The notes beneath the pieces were generated by a model. That model was not told the origin of the DNA and made no database searches. It was given only the letters and a program-made list of their open reading frames with translations. From Endomychus coccineus (lineage: Eukaryota; Arthropoda; Insecta; Coleoptera; Endomychidae), in NCBI GenBank assembly GCA_958510875.1, contig OY294071.1, positions 38,280,042 through 38,344,041 on the forward strand: a DNA stretch of 64,000 nt, read 5' to 3'. The translations under genes were made by a program, and so were the position numbers. Positions 55,940-64,000 of the stretch are shown here, piece by piece. The stretch's first letter is position 1. Every line of letters starts with the position of its first letter.

Positions 55940-56225
55940 CTAATAAATCTCCATTCCTACTAAATTACCTAGATATTTATCCATACTGTGTTTTAAAAGT
56001 GATAAACTTTCTTGAAAAATTTTGTGTCCTGTATTTAAAATACGTTCGGCTAAAGCTGATTTGCTACCATTATTTTTCTTTATACTGGCAAAATGTTCTT
56101 TATACCGACTTAAAATGTTCCTTTTGTTTGACCTACATAACATTTTGAACACGATTTTGTAAATCCAAGATTTGTCGAGCTCAGAAACTGTATCAGAGGT
56201 GTTGCCTAAACGGTTTTTTGGCTTG
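55940..56225 (-). pseudogene. PLE 5 GIY-YIG endonuclease remnant
   Basis: IYKIVFKMLCRSNKRNILSR keeps the spacing of the domain, but the YIGQT strand has become MLCRSNK, so the active site is lost. AERILNTGHKI and a LLKHSMDKYL block follow. Frames break upstream of 56,152. Confidence 0.65.
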
Positions 56226-56419
56226 TTCTCACATCTATAAACGGGTTATTTTGTAAATGTGGAAAACAAATTATGGAATTTATTAATTACTGAAGGATGA
56301 TAAGCGAAACTTTTGAATTTTATTGAATTTTTTGAAGGTAGTGGTTCTAATTTGGTTAGTTGGTTGCGTTCCAATTTCTCTTTTTGTTTAGAAATTAAAT
56401 AAATTGTTGTCTAAATTAG

Positions 56420-56750
56420 ATATTGTGTTTCTAGACGGAACGTTTGATGATTGTACGAAATATTTCAAATAATTATTTACTCTACGGTTACTTTGAAGGA
56501 CATTACCTGCCATTAGCGTTCTGTTTGTTACCAAATAAAGACGAACTTACTTATAAAGCGTGCTTCCATATTGTTGTTCAAATTTCAGGAAAGTGTGGTG
56601 CTAGTTTAAGTCCAAAACTATTATAGTTGACTTTGAACAAGCTATACATATAATGCAATTAAGAGCGTATGGGCACAAACAAAATTGCTGGGCTGTCGAT
56701 TTCATCTAACGCAAGCATGGTGGCGAAAAATTCAGAAGCTACTATTCATA
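56420..56750 (+). pseudogene. MULE (Mutator-like) transposase scrap
   Basis: VFLDGTFDDCTKYF leads, over a frameshift, to LLYGYFEGHYLPLAFCLLPN, KDELTYKACFHIVV, then VDFEQAIH and a Q/N AWW-like block: the middle of the MULE catalytic domain, where VDFE supplies a DDE acid. The D of DGTF is the first. Frame breaks near 56,460, 56,625 and 56,670; no TIRs seen. Confidence 0.7.
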
Positions 56751-56759
56751 AAGACAACG

Positions 56760-57264
56760 AATCTGATGTAGAGCAGCCAATGGTTAGGATATTGTTTCAG
56801 GTTAATATTTTCCTTTCAACGAAATTTTATTGCTGGGTCCAGTTTCGTATAATCTTAGTCGTTCTACCTGTTTCTGGGCCCAATTTCGAATCGCTCCAAT
56901 AAAGAATATGTGGCTACATGAAGCTGTACCTGAGATGAAAACGAAGGAATAGAATAGGATTCATGAATGCATAGTTGCTTAGCACTAGCTGCAATAAATT
57001 GAGTTATCCTTGTAAAGGTACATATTCAAACTGTTAGTCATTTAATTTGTGTAGACTATACATTATATCACAATTCGAGTATTTAGAATAAGCTGTATTC
57101 ATATAGGCGTTACAGTTGAGACATAGACATACGTTTTTAAGAATTGCGAAATCACAATGACTACAACACATTTATCATTATTTCTAGCTCACTCTTGTTC
57201 CTAACAATTGTGTATTCTACTTTGTTATACCTACACTCATTTTTTAAAAATTGATTTATAAGTT
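56760..57264. other. no gene seen
   Basis: AT-rich DNA; nothing recognised. Confidence 0.4.
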
Positions 57265-57560
57265 ATGGGGATATCGTTAACGGAATTTTTATATTTATTA
57301 ATCTCTAGGGATTCCAGCAAATTTAATTTATTATTTTTATTCTGAATGTCTTATATCTTCAAATCATCATTAAAGTTATGGTTTTCCACAATTAAATTTT
57401 CTGCAAAGGTTGAATCAGAGTTATAATTAATGAAACTACGCTGTTCTTAGATTCGTTTTTATAGGTCCTTTCTGTCTAACCAATGTTTATCCTAGTGCAA
57501 GACCCACATGTCAGCTTGAAAACCCCACATTTGTCATCATCGGATGATTTATCTTTATTA
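57265..57560 (-). pseudogene. PLE 6 GIY-YIG endonuclease remnant
   Basis: Minus strand: GVFKLTCGSCTRINIG then a stop, TERTYK, SFINYN/DSTFAENLIVENHNF and NKNNKLNLLESLEINK, with frame changes. CxxC is present, and YIGQT survives as INIG followed by a stop. Confidence 0.65.
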
Positions 57561-58089
57561 TTATTATTCTGCGTTTTATACGTTACGCAGAATAATTTAG
57601 CTAAGTTCATCAAAAATAATAACTATAGTTAGATTTATTTATTGAATTACTGAAAATCGAACTTTTGATAGTTATTCAAGTTCAACCCTGTTAATATCCT
57701 GTTGAGGTTAATAAGGGAGGTTAGAAATACTCAAGTAGTGAAATATATTCTAAACTAAACCATACCTACTAGAAACATTTCAATTATTCTACAAATCTCG
57801 GAAATTTATTTCCTAACCAGCTTTTGTGGCCGGCTAGATAATCCACTACTATCCCGTGTGGTCGAGGACCTAGTCTAGGAATTTGTTGACTATCTTTGTT
57901 AATTAAAACACCTCGTGTTTGAATATATACAGTAATTTATTCACAGTATTCATGTAACATACATATACAAGTTGCCAAGTTATATGTTACGAGGCTGTTT
58001 AAATACTGAGGACTAAAAATCAAGTATTATGCGAGATAGAGAAACTGTAACGAATTTTCACCAATAAAGAAGAAGAAGAAATATTGTCT
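57561..58089. other. noncoding; one strong hairpin
   Basis: ATTATTCTGCGT (57,563-57,574) pairs perfectly with ACGCAGAATAAT (57,585-57,596) over a 10-nt loop. AATAAAGAAGAAGAAGAAAT near 58,064 resembles a LINE or SINE 3' tail. Confidence 0.4.
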
Positions 58090-58450
58090 CAATTGTTACA
58101 CATACTGCCAACGGGATAGACGGTTGAGCTGTACCTCAGATGAGTCCCGTTCTACAGGAGCGGTGAGTGTGTCGCCAATAAGGAAATGACCAGGTGAAGG
58201 ACACTCAAGTCATTAGGGTCACTGGATAAGGGAATTAAAGGGCTATAATTTAAACAAGCCTCAATTCGAGTCAGTACAGTATAAATTTCCTAGAATGTCA
58301 AGGATGCCTCAACTATTACCCTTCTTAAATGGGTTTTAACTGATTTGATCCCGGCCTCCCACAGTCCACCGAAATGTGAAGCGCGTGGAGAAATAAAATG
58401 ACAAGTTATGTCTAATTTGAAAAGTTCATTTATCAGCTTTGATTTTGACT
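58090..58450 (-). pseudogene. BEL/Pao integrase C-terminus and following domain
   Basis: Minus strand: CHFISPRASHFGGLWEAGIK, SVKTHLRR, YTVLTRIEACLNYSPL, LSSDPNDLSVLHP, LTAPVERD and NRLSRWQYV, the end of the BEL/Pao integrase core and the adjacent C-terminal domain. Stops are present. The upstream part of the same element (RNase H) is at 61,020-61,480, beyond the LINE. Confidence 0.8.
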
Positions 58451-58457
58451 CGTCCGT

Positions 58458-58754
58458 TTGCAATTCTTCCCTCTTCGTGACATAAATCGTTTTAAAGCAA
58501 TTAAAAAATGCAAAGACCTCAAACTCACAGGCGCCGCCCGCCGGAAGCTAAGGGCCCAACGGCAAGCCGAAGGGGACCAAGCTCCCACTTCCGGGGCGCA
58601 AAAGGGACACCGGTCTAATGGGAGCACACCAAGTACAAAACCGCAACCGAAGAGGAGGCGTGACGGGGCCACTATAAAAGCAGGAACCGCCCGCAAGTTC
58701 TTCATGGAGCCTGGATCAAAATTGTCATTACCATGGCCACTGAAGATTCCGTAG
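58458..58754 (+). pseudogene. LINE ORF1-like fragment
   Basis: 98-residue frame: FKAIKKCKDLKLTGAARRKL, then a low-complexity basic segment (KPQPKRRRDGATIKAGTARK). The KLTGAARRK(L/F) start is characteristic of ORF1 of R1/Jockey-type elements. The zinc knuckles expected further on are absent. Confidence 0.6.
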
Positions 58755-58848
58755 CATCAATCTCGAAAGAGCAGGTGGGGCTAATGAAGAACCTCCCGAA
58801 TATGAATATCGCTCGCCACTGACTGCGTATAACAACGCTATCAAGAAA

Positions 58849-60510
58849 GTGCGAAGGACGTATTGTCAGGGCATAGAGGATATACCCAGCTACGCTAGAA
58901 TCCACAAGGTACTAAAAAGTGGGCTCCTGTGCAAAACCACAAGGACAATATACCAATACAGAAGGAGAAACGCTGAGCTGCTCCAGACTCACATCCCTGG
59001 ATCACGTTCTGAAACCGACCGTAGTATGACAGAACAGGGAGACCTCGTAGCTCAGAAAAGGGCGCCGAAGGAAAACTGGGCTCTGGCTGCCAGCATCATT
59101 AACAAATCAAAAATCAAATGGGCAGTAAATTCATTTCAACCATATTAGTCGCTAGGAACCGATGGGATACTTCCAGCTTTATTACAGCAGGCTATCGATA
59201 TACAGACCCCCATCCTCTAAAAAATACTGAGAGCCAGCTTGGTGGTTTTTATACAGCCAGGGCGAGAAAATTAAGCCCAGTCAAAATCTTTCCGTTCGAT
59301 CGTTTCTCTCGAAAACTCTATAGAGAAACTGATCGACATCCATGTCAGGGATAGGACTTGAAAAAACCCCTACATCGTAACCAGTATGCCAACCAAACCG
59401 GGAAATCCTGCGACATGGCAGTATATGAGCAAATACAAAGAGAAAAGAAATCGCTCGATTGCAAAGAAATTACGCTAGCGAGCTTTCTGGACATAGAGGG
59501 AGCTTTTCATAACACCTCTTTCGAATCAATTGCCCGTGCAACGCGAAAGCGAGTGATGGAGGATTTGCTGAGCAGATGGATCCACAACATGCTCCATTGC
59601 AGAACAGTTAGGAACTCCCAATGAGGTTGAGATGGAGGTACGGGTCGCTGCGGGATGTTCGCAGAGAGGTGTACTGTCATCTCTGCTGTGAAGTCTGCTG
59701 GTGGGAAAACTTCTAATAAACCTTGAGAGTAAAGGATATGCGGATGACATCGTCATTATAGTATAAGGGAAGTTCGGGAGCATAGTAGCATCTCTGATGC
59801 AACAAGCACTGAAAACTGTGGAAAAAAGCATCTGGAGAAAACAACTAATACACGGATGAGGGGACCTGTCGCCTTACAGTCGGAAGAACCTGCGGACTCA
59901 CCACGGATGGTGCACTGGGTTTACACCACCATAGTGAGACCAGGCCAGTTCAGAGGCTGGCGTGCTTAGGATTAACGGTCGACCATCCCAACGGCTGCGA
60001 TGGAAAGGCTATTGGGGTTGGAGCCCTGCACCTCGCCGTTCAGGCAGATGCTAGAAGAGGAGCGTATCGCTTTGATCTTATTGGGCAAGGAAAAGCGACC
60101 AAAAAGACCGAAGCATTCTTTGATTGCTTGGATCACCCGGCCATTGGGGATGAGATCCGACAGGATCATGGTTGACAGCACTTCCGTACCGTTCAAGGTT
60201 TGAATCTTGGGGAGAGAACACTGGGGGCAATCCTCATATGATATCAGGATATTATGTATGGTGTACCGAAGTCACCAAGACCGAAAAAGTACAGGTGCTG
60301 GAATAGTCGAGACAATGTACGAAGGGGGAAGAATTTCTTTGAACCTAGGGACAGAATTCCAAGCAAAAACTCTAGCAATTACAACATGTGCTCGAATTAT
60401 GAGGGAGAGAGTCTATGAGAATAAACAAATCACAATCATAGCGAGCAATCTAGCAGTGCTTAAGACACTGGAGTCATATATAGTCACCTTAAATGTGTTC
60501 TCGACGGTGT
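58849..60510 (+). pseudogene. LINE ORF2: RT core and RNase H, broken
   Basis: QGIEDIPSYARIHKVLKSG and KIKWAVNSFQPY (RT N-terminus), HRNQYANQTGKSCDMAVYEQ, ITLASFLDIEGAFHNTSFES (motif A), AAGCSQRGVL (motif B), KGYADDIVIIV (YADD, motif C near 59,735). A deletion then joins to HWVYTTIVRP. The RNase H part has IVETMYEGGRISLNLGTEF and TITIIASNLAVLKTLESY-like blocks to 60,512. Many frame changes. Confidence 0.8.
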
Positions 60511-61014
60511 AAAGGAGCTAACGACACTAGTAAAGAACACTAATAGAGTTGCACTCTTATGGGCGTCTGAGGAAACCAGATGAGAAGGGATTGAAACTGC
60601 CGTCGCACTCGCTAAAGCGGGGGCAGAACAACTCCTTATTGGACCAGAGCCAAATCATGGCATTTCTCATGCCGCAGCAAAATCTGTAATCAAAAAATGG
60701 CTCGAGACAGAGCACCATGCCTATTAGAGGGAACAGCGCCGCATGTCGCACCACCTGCTATTCCTTTGACAGTGCAGTAACTTCAACTAAAAATGCAAGA
60801 TTTTGAATATTCTTTAAAATTATATAGGTGGCATGCATGATAATTCCCCTGTTTGTTTTTCCTCCTGTAATTCACAATTATTAATAAATCTTATGCAATA
60901 TGCATTTAAGCTCTATTTAGTTTTAAATAAGCTGAGAATCTATTAAAAACGGGCAGTTTTTCATTAAATGACTGGATTGCGGTTAACGTCCTTTCTGAAC
61001 TTTTTCCAGGTATA

Positions 61015-61480
61015 TTAGATAATTACTTTGTGGCCAATTATTTTAATTTTCTGATAGCCACGATGGACCGTCACACCACAGATCTGATTTAATAAGATTG
61101 CTGGTGTTAAGCCCCCTAGAAATAATTTCTGCTGGATTACCTTCTGACGTAACATGATCCCATTCAGATTTGACTGAGTTAGATTGAATTTCTGAAACCC
61201 TATTAGAAATAAATGTTTTCCATTTTTTTTCATTCATTTTCGGATTCAGAATTCAACCATGTAAGTATGATACTAGAGTCAGTCCAATAGTAATAATGTT
61301 GAACTGGTCTCCAATGTAGAGTTGTGTGACACAACAGGGCTGCATAATTCAAGTCGCGGGATGGAAACAGTAGGTGTGCTATGAGAATTCTGGCTCAAAA
61401 TCGACCATTTTCAAATGTAAATCTCCTCGATCAGGAAATCTAAGGTTCATTCTGGTAATTTTCGGTCCCTTCTAGGTCAT
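61015..61480 (-). pseudogene. BEL/Pao RNase H to integrase junction
   Basis: Minus strand: STPTVSIPRLELC, a WTDS-like block over a frame change (RNase H), then KKWKTFISNRVSEIQSNSV, WDHVTSEGNPAEIISRGLN and SDLWCDGPSWLSEN, typical of BEL/Pao just upstream of the integrase zinc domain. Together with 58,090-58,450 this is one element split by the LINE. Confidence 0.85.
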
Positions 61481-62399
61481 CCACAGACAGATTATGTAAT
61501 ATATCAAAATAACCATGTGAAGGGTCATTGTTATATAATGGATTTCCAACAAGTAAAAGTTCAATCTTAAAAATGAAAAACTTTTTAACACAGGAAATAA
61601 AAGGTACAGTCTTCGTTTAATTAGAAATAAAATTTAGATACTTTTTTCCCGATCAAAACGGTCTATCATTTCTTCTAGAAACTTGCACTCCAGTATCATG
61701 GCAAGTGATGCTAAACGTTCCTTGAACATTATTTTCATTCTGCGCAATTTACAAATTTCCATCATGAGGAGGGTTCCTTCCCCCCATATCCGGGCGCTTA
61801 TGGTTGTGAAGCATAAATAATTTAGCTAACGAGCCCATGGAATTGACTTTGATAATGTTTGAATAATAAAACAATCGGTGACTGATTCTATGTGATATTA
61901 TAAGGTTGTTTAGTGTAGATGAGGTTATGTTCAGGAATATAGTACGATATAAGTTGTAACATGTACGCGTTGAGCTTATAGATTTGTAATATACCGAAAA
62001 GATCATATGAAAGGTCATTAATAAAATTCATGTAATTTATACAGATCAACGTTTCATCACAAAACTATTTCTAATTCTATGTTTCATAGAAATGAAAAAG
62101 TCCCACTTAAGAACAAAATTCATAATAATTGCAAGTTCTCAACACTCATGATTTAAGACAAAAATGTTATTACATGATGTGGAGCATGGATAATTCAGCT
62201 ACCGAGCCCATGGAATTAATTGCTTTTGATAATGTTCGAAGTAAGCGTTCGTTACAGTTAAGATGACTGATTGTATATATGATATTATACAGCGTGTGAT
62301 AAATATGATATGCAAAAACAATACACTAAGGAGAAAATTTGTCAATAGAAATATACTTTTATTTGATACTCGAGCAACAAAATTTCCAAATCTTTTCTT
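61481..62399. other. degraded LTR-element DNA with an imperfect 70-bp duplication
   Basis: GAGCCCATGGAATT and TTTTGATAATGTT(T/C)GAA occur at about 61,829 and 62,206, inside longer similar segments, and may be remnants of LTRs or 5' leaders. 61,655-61,765 minus reads MEICKLRRMKIMFKERLASL, possibly a gag N-terminus. RT and protease are missing. Confidence 0.4.
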
Positions 62400-62400
62400 C

Positions 62401-62860
62401 TCAAACGGTTTTTTCTTTGTGTCCTGTCAATTTACAGAAACGGCAATCTTTATTGCTACACTTTTGCTTGAAATATCCCATAGCACCACAACAAGTACAT
62501 GGTTTGCTATTATTATAACTACTTGCGTTATGAGCTATTATGGGTCTTGATGGTTTCGAAGACCGTTTTCTGTAACAATTAGGATTATCCAACATTCTGG
62601 CCGGCGGTTTATGATACTTTTTTTTTTAAATAAGCAGCCCATATATTTGAGTCATTCATATTTACCGCTTCCACTGCGGAAGTAATGTTTATGTCATTTA
62701 TTGTCCCAATTATTAAAGACTCTTTATCTGCATTAAAAATATTTACATGTAACTTATTGATTTTTCCCAAGTGATCAAAATGAAATTCGCGTAGTGATGT
62801 CCCAATTCCAGGTCTTTGATTAGCAATTTTCATGAACATTTTATATGTTTTTTGAACTCT
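62401..62860 (-). pseudogene. retroelement gag with two zinc knuckles, frameshifted
   Basis: Upstream frame (62,839-62,609): LREFHFDHLGKINKLHVNIF, ESLIIGTINDINITSAVEAV. A shift at the T-run near 62,615 gives the second frame with CTCCGAMGYFKQKC (His replaced by Tyr) and CRFCKLTGHKEKTV (last Cys replaced), two altered CCHC knuckles. The clade is uncertain: BEL/Pao by position, but it could be another LTR family. Confidence 0.55.
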
Positions 62861-63619
62861 GAACCGTATCTCCTAAAATCGCTTTCTACGGTTTCAAACA
62901 CGCAATTACGATCCTATGCCGTGGGTGTGCTGTTCCTCATAACTTTGTTAGTTCCTGATAAACTGTAAAATTGTCAGTCCATACTTAATTTTTTTAATTA
63001 TGTTCTTTATTTCCATTGATTGATCAGCTTGATAAATTATAGGATCAAATTCAGGAATAAAACTTACACTTCCATGTTTTTATTAAAATTTATCATTGGT
63101 AAAGAGAGGATATGGGTATTCTCAGAGCTGACGGGAGGTGTATAACTTCTTCTTGAACTGCGGGTTCTAAACTTAATGTGATTTGCGATGTTTGCAACTG
63201 TCGTTACTACTATCACCAGTAGAAGTATCCCTAGATAAACTTGTTAAGCTTGAGCTGCTACTACTTTTATGATGTTCTTCCTTGTGGGTATCTTGAAAAC
63301 ACTAAATCATTAACACAAAATTAGTTTTGAGTTCACTAATCACTTCTGATGTAGTCTTCGAATTAAAGCACTGAAGTAATTATATAAAATCTATTCTAAA
63401 GCGTAACAATAATAAACAAACAAGTTTAAACTTTTAAAATCCAACTCCTGAATATGAGTTCCTCCCCTCGCCCATCTTGTAGCGTTGTCTTTCTGCTACA
63501 CCCCGCTTCAAGCCCCTCGCATTGTTTATGTTAACTCGCGTTGTTTATATTACTAGCATTGACGGGGTTGAGGGCAGATTGAACTCTAAATTGAATAAAG
63601 CGTAGTAGATTTATATATA
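62861..63619. other. no gene seen
   Basis: Possible continuation of the LTR element; CTCGCATTGTTTATGTTAAC and CTCGCGTTGTTTATATTAC recur at 63,517-63,555. Nothing else recognised. Confidence 0.3.
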
Positions 63620-64000
63620 AAAATTCTCGGGAAATAGGTCACAATAACACTTTGTTTTAACTATTCGTCTTTACGTACGTTTCGGTCTCACGACCATCAT
63701 CAGAAGACTCACTATGTCTAAAAAGGGGGTTTATTAAAACTAATTATAAAACAAGCGTCCAAATCGCACAATTTAACTTCAATTAAAAGAGCCCACGCCG
63801 TCGAAACGAACAGAACCACGAATAATCGAAATTGTATCGTCAGAATTAATGTATAAAAAATTATTTATTGTAGTAAGAATCCGCTATTCAGTAATATTAT
63901 TAAAATATATGAGTGCATATTGATTGGTATTCTCACAACAAATGAGTAGATTTCTAATCAACTCATTGAATAATACCAACTGTATGTAGAATTGAAATAA
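63620..64000 (-). mobile_element. PLE 4-family tail, second copy, runs off the window
   Basis: Closely matches 42,330-42,670: GGGAAATAGGTCACAATAAC, ACAAGCGTCCAAATCGCAC, CGAAATTGTATCGTCA and AGTAAGAATCCGCTAT. No coding part within the window. Confidence 0.85.
63679..63703 (-). ncRNA. hammerhead core, second PLE 4-family copy
   Basis: Minus strand CTGATGATGGTCGTGAGACC then GAAACGTACGT, identical to the core at 42,397-42,421 although flanks have diverged. Confidence 0.75.

Larger units (their letters stand above)
55750..56430 (-). mobile_element. Penelope-like element 5, minus strand, decayed
   Basis: Minus strand: LFSTFTK-like linker, LDKSWIYKIVFKMLCRSNK, RYKEHFASIKKNNGSKSALA and a tail with a hammerhead core. 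The head of the tail (GTAAATAAGAAACATA) links it to the 39,954 and 25,477 foldbacks. Confidence 0.7.
58455..60775 (+). mobile_element. R1/Jockey-type LINE, copy 2, inserted in the BEL/Pao element
   Basis: An ORF1-like piece (58,458-58,754), then RT and RNase H pieces up to 60,775. Same family as copy 1 at 11.2-12.5 kb: both have RMVHWVYTTIV and ERVYENKQITII-like blocks. Copy 2 keeps the RT core lacking in copy 1, but has internal deletions and frameshifts. The 3' end is truncated before the Cys motif. Confidence 0.8.

Noticed and set aside
1..64000. CRISPR arrays, bacterial operons, phage or plasmid features
   Set aside because: No short regularly spaced direct repeats, no ribosome-binding-site-led gene clusters; splice signals and repeat content are eukaryotic.
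1..64000. tRNA or rRNA genes
   Set aside because: No stretch with tRNA box A and box B or rRNA-like conserved blocks was seen by eye; a covariance-model scan would be needed to exclude them.

Overview
The window reads as a transposon-rich stretch of an insect nuclear genome; a beetle is plausible but not shown. The evidence is strong A+T richness, no dense arrays of genes, spliced signals (GTAAGT donor, T-rich AG acceptor), and a repeat mix typical of insects: BEL/Pao LTR elements, Penelope-like elements (PLEs) with GIY-YIG endonuclease, Jockey/R1-type LINEs, DD41D mariners carrying a DUF4817-like N-terminus, Ginger/TDD-type integrase transposons, hAT elements and foldback MITEs. Nearly every long open frame belongs to a mobile element, and almost all are broken.

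Layout. 1-1.4 kb: BEL/Pao protease-RT remnant (minus). 2.1-4.0 kb: a Ginger-type element with 195-bp TIRs inside the TA tract of a repeat called X here; its intron holds a small PLE palindrome and its exon a 62-bp palindrome. 4.3-6.2 kb: decayed mariner. 6.2-8.0 kb: PLE with RT, GIY-YIG and a hammerhead-like core. 8.3-10.0 kb: second Ginger-type element holding a 342-bp hAT MITE. 10.0-10.7 kb: truncated PLE. 11-12.5 kb: LINE between mariner scraps. 12.75-15.1 kb: mariner with 605-bp TIRs, in the same site of a second (inverted) X repeat. 17.6-19.8 kb: mariner with about 490-bp TIRs.

19.8-32 kb is sparse. It holds a TA-flanked element with a basic unknown ORF, a gypsy RNase H scrap, a 140-bp tandem duplication, foldback elements, and at 28,787-28,947 the one convincing host coding exon: a signal-peptide exon ending in HWNTTNS before a GT donor, which fits exon 1 of an insect ephrin. 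If so, the rest of the window on the plus strand is probably its first intron. 30.3-31.5 kb is a Jockey-like LINE.

33.2-36.2 and 49.4-53.4 kb are two copies of one ZMYM/DUF4371-type hAT transposon with different internal deletions. The second carries a PLE inserted as an 832-bp inverted duplication with two intact divergent endonuclease ORFs. Between them lie further PLE tails, a mariner remnant, another hAT element and foldback MITEs. 55.8-64 kb has more PLE fragments, a MULE transposase scrap, and a BEL/Pao element (minus) split by a second R1/Jockey-like LINE.

Themes: repeated capture of PLE ends with hammerhead-like cores (about a dozen), nested insertion into TA tracts, and mariner TIRs that have grown into the transposase reading frame. 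All family calls come from motifs read by eye; no search was run.
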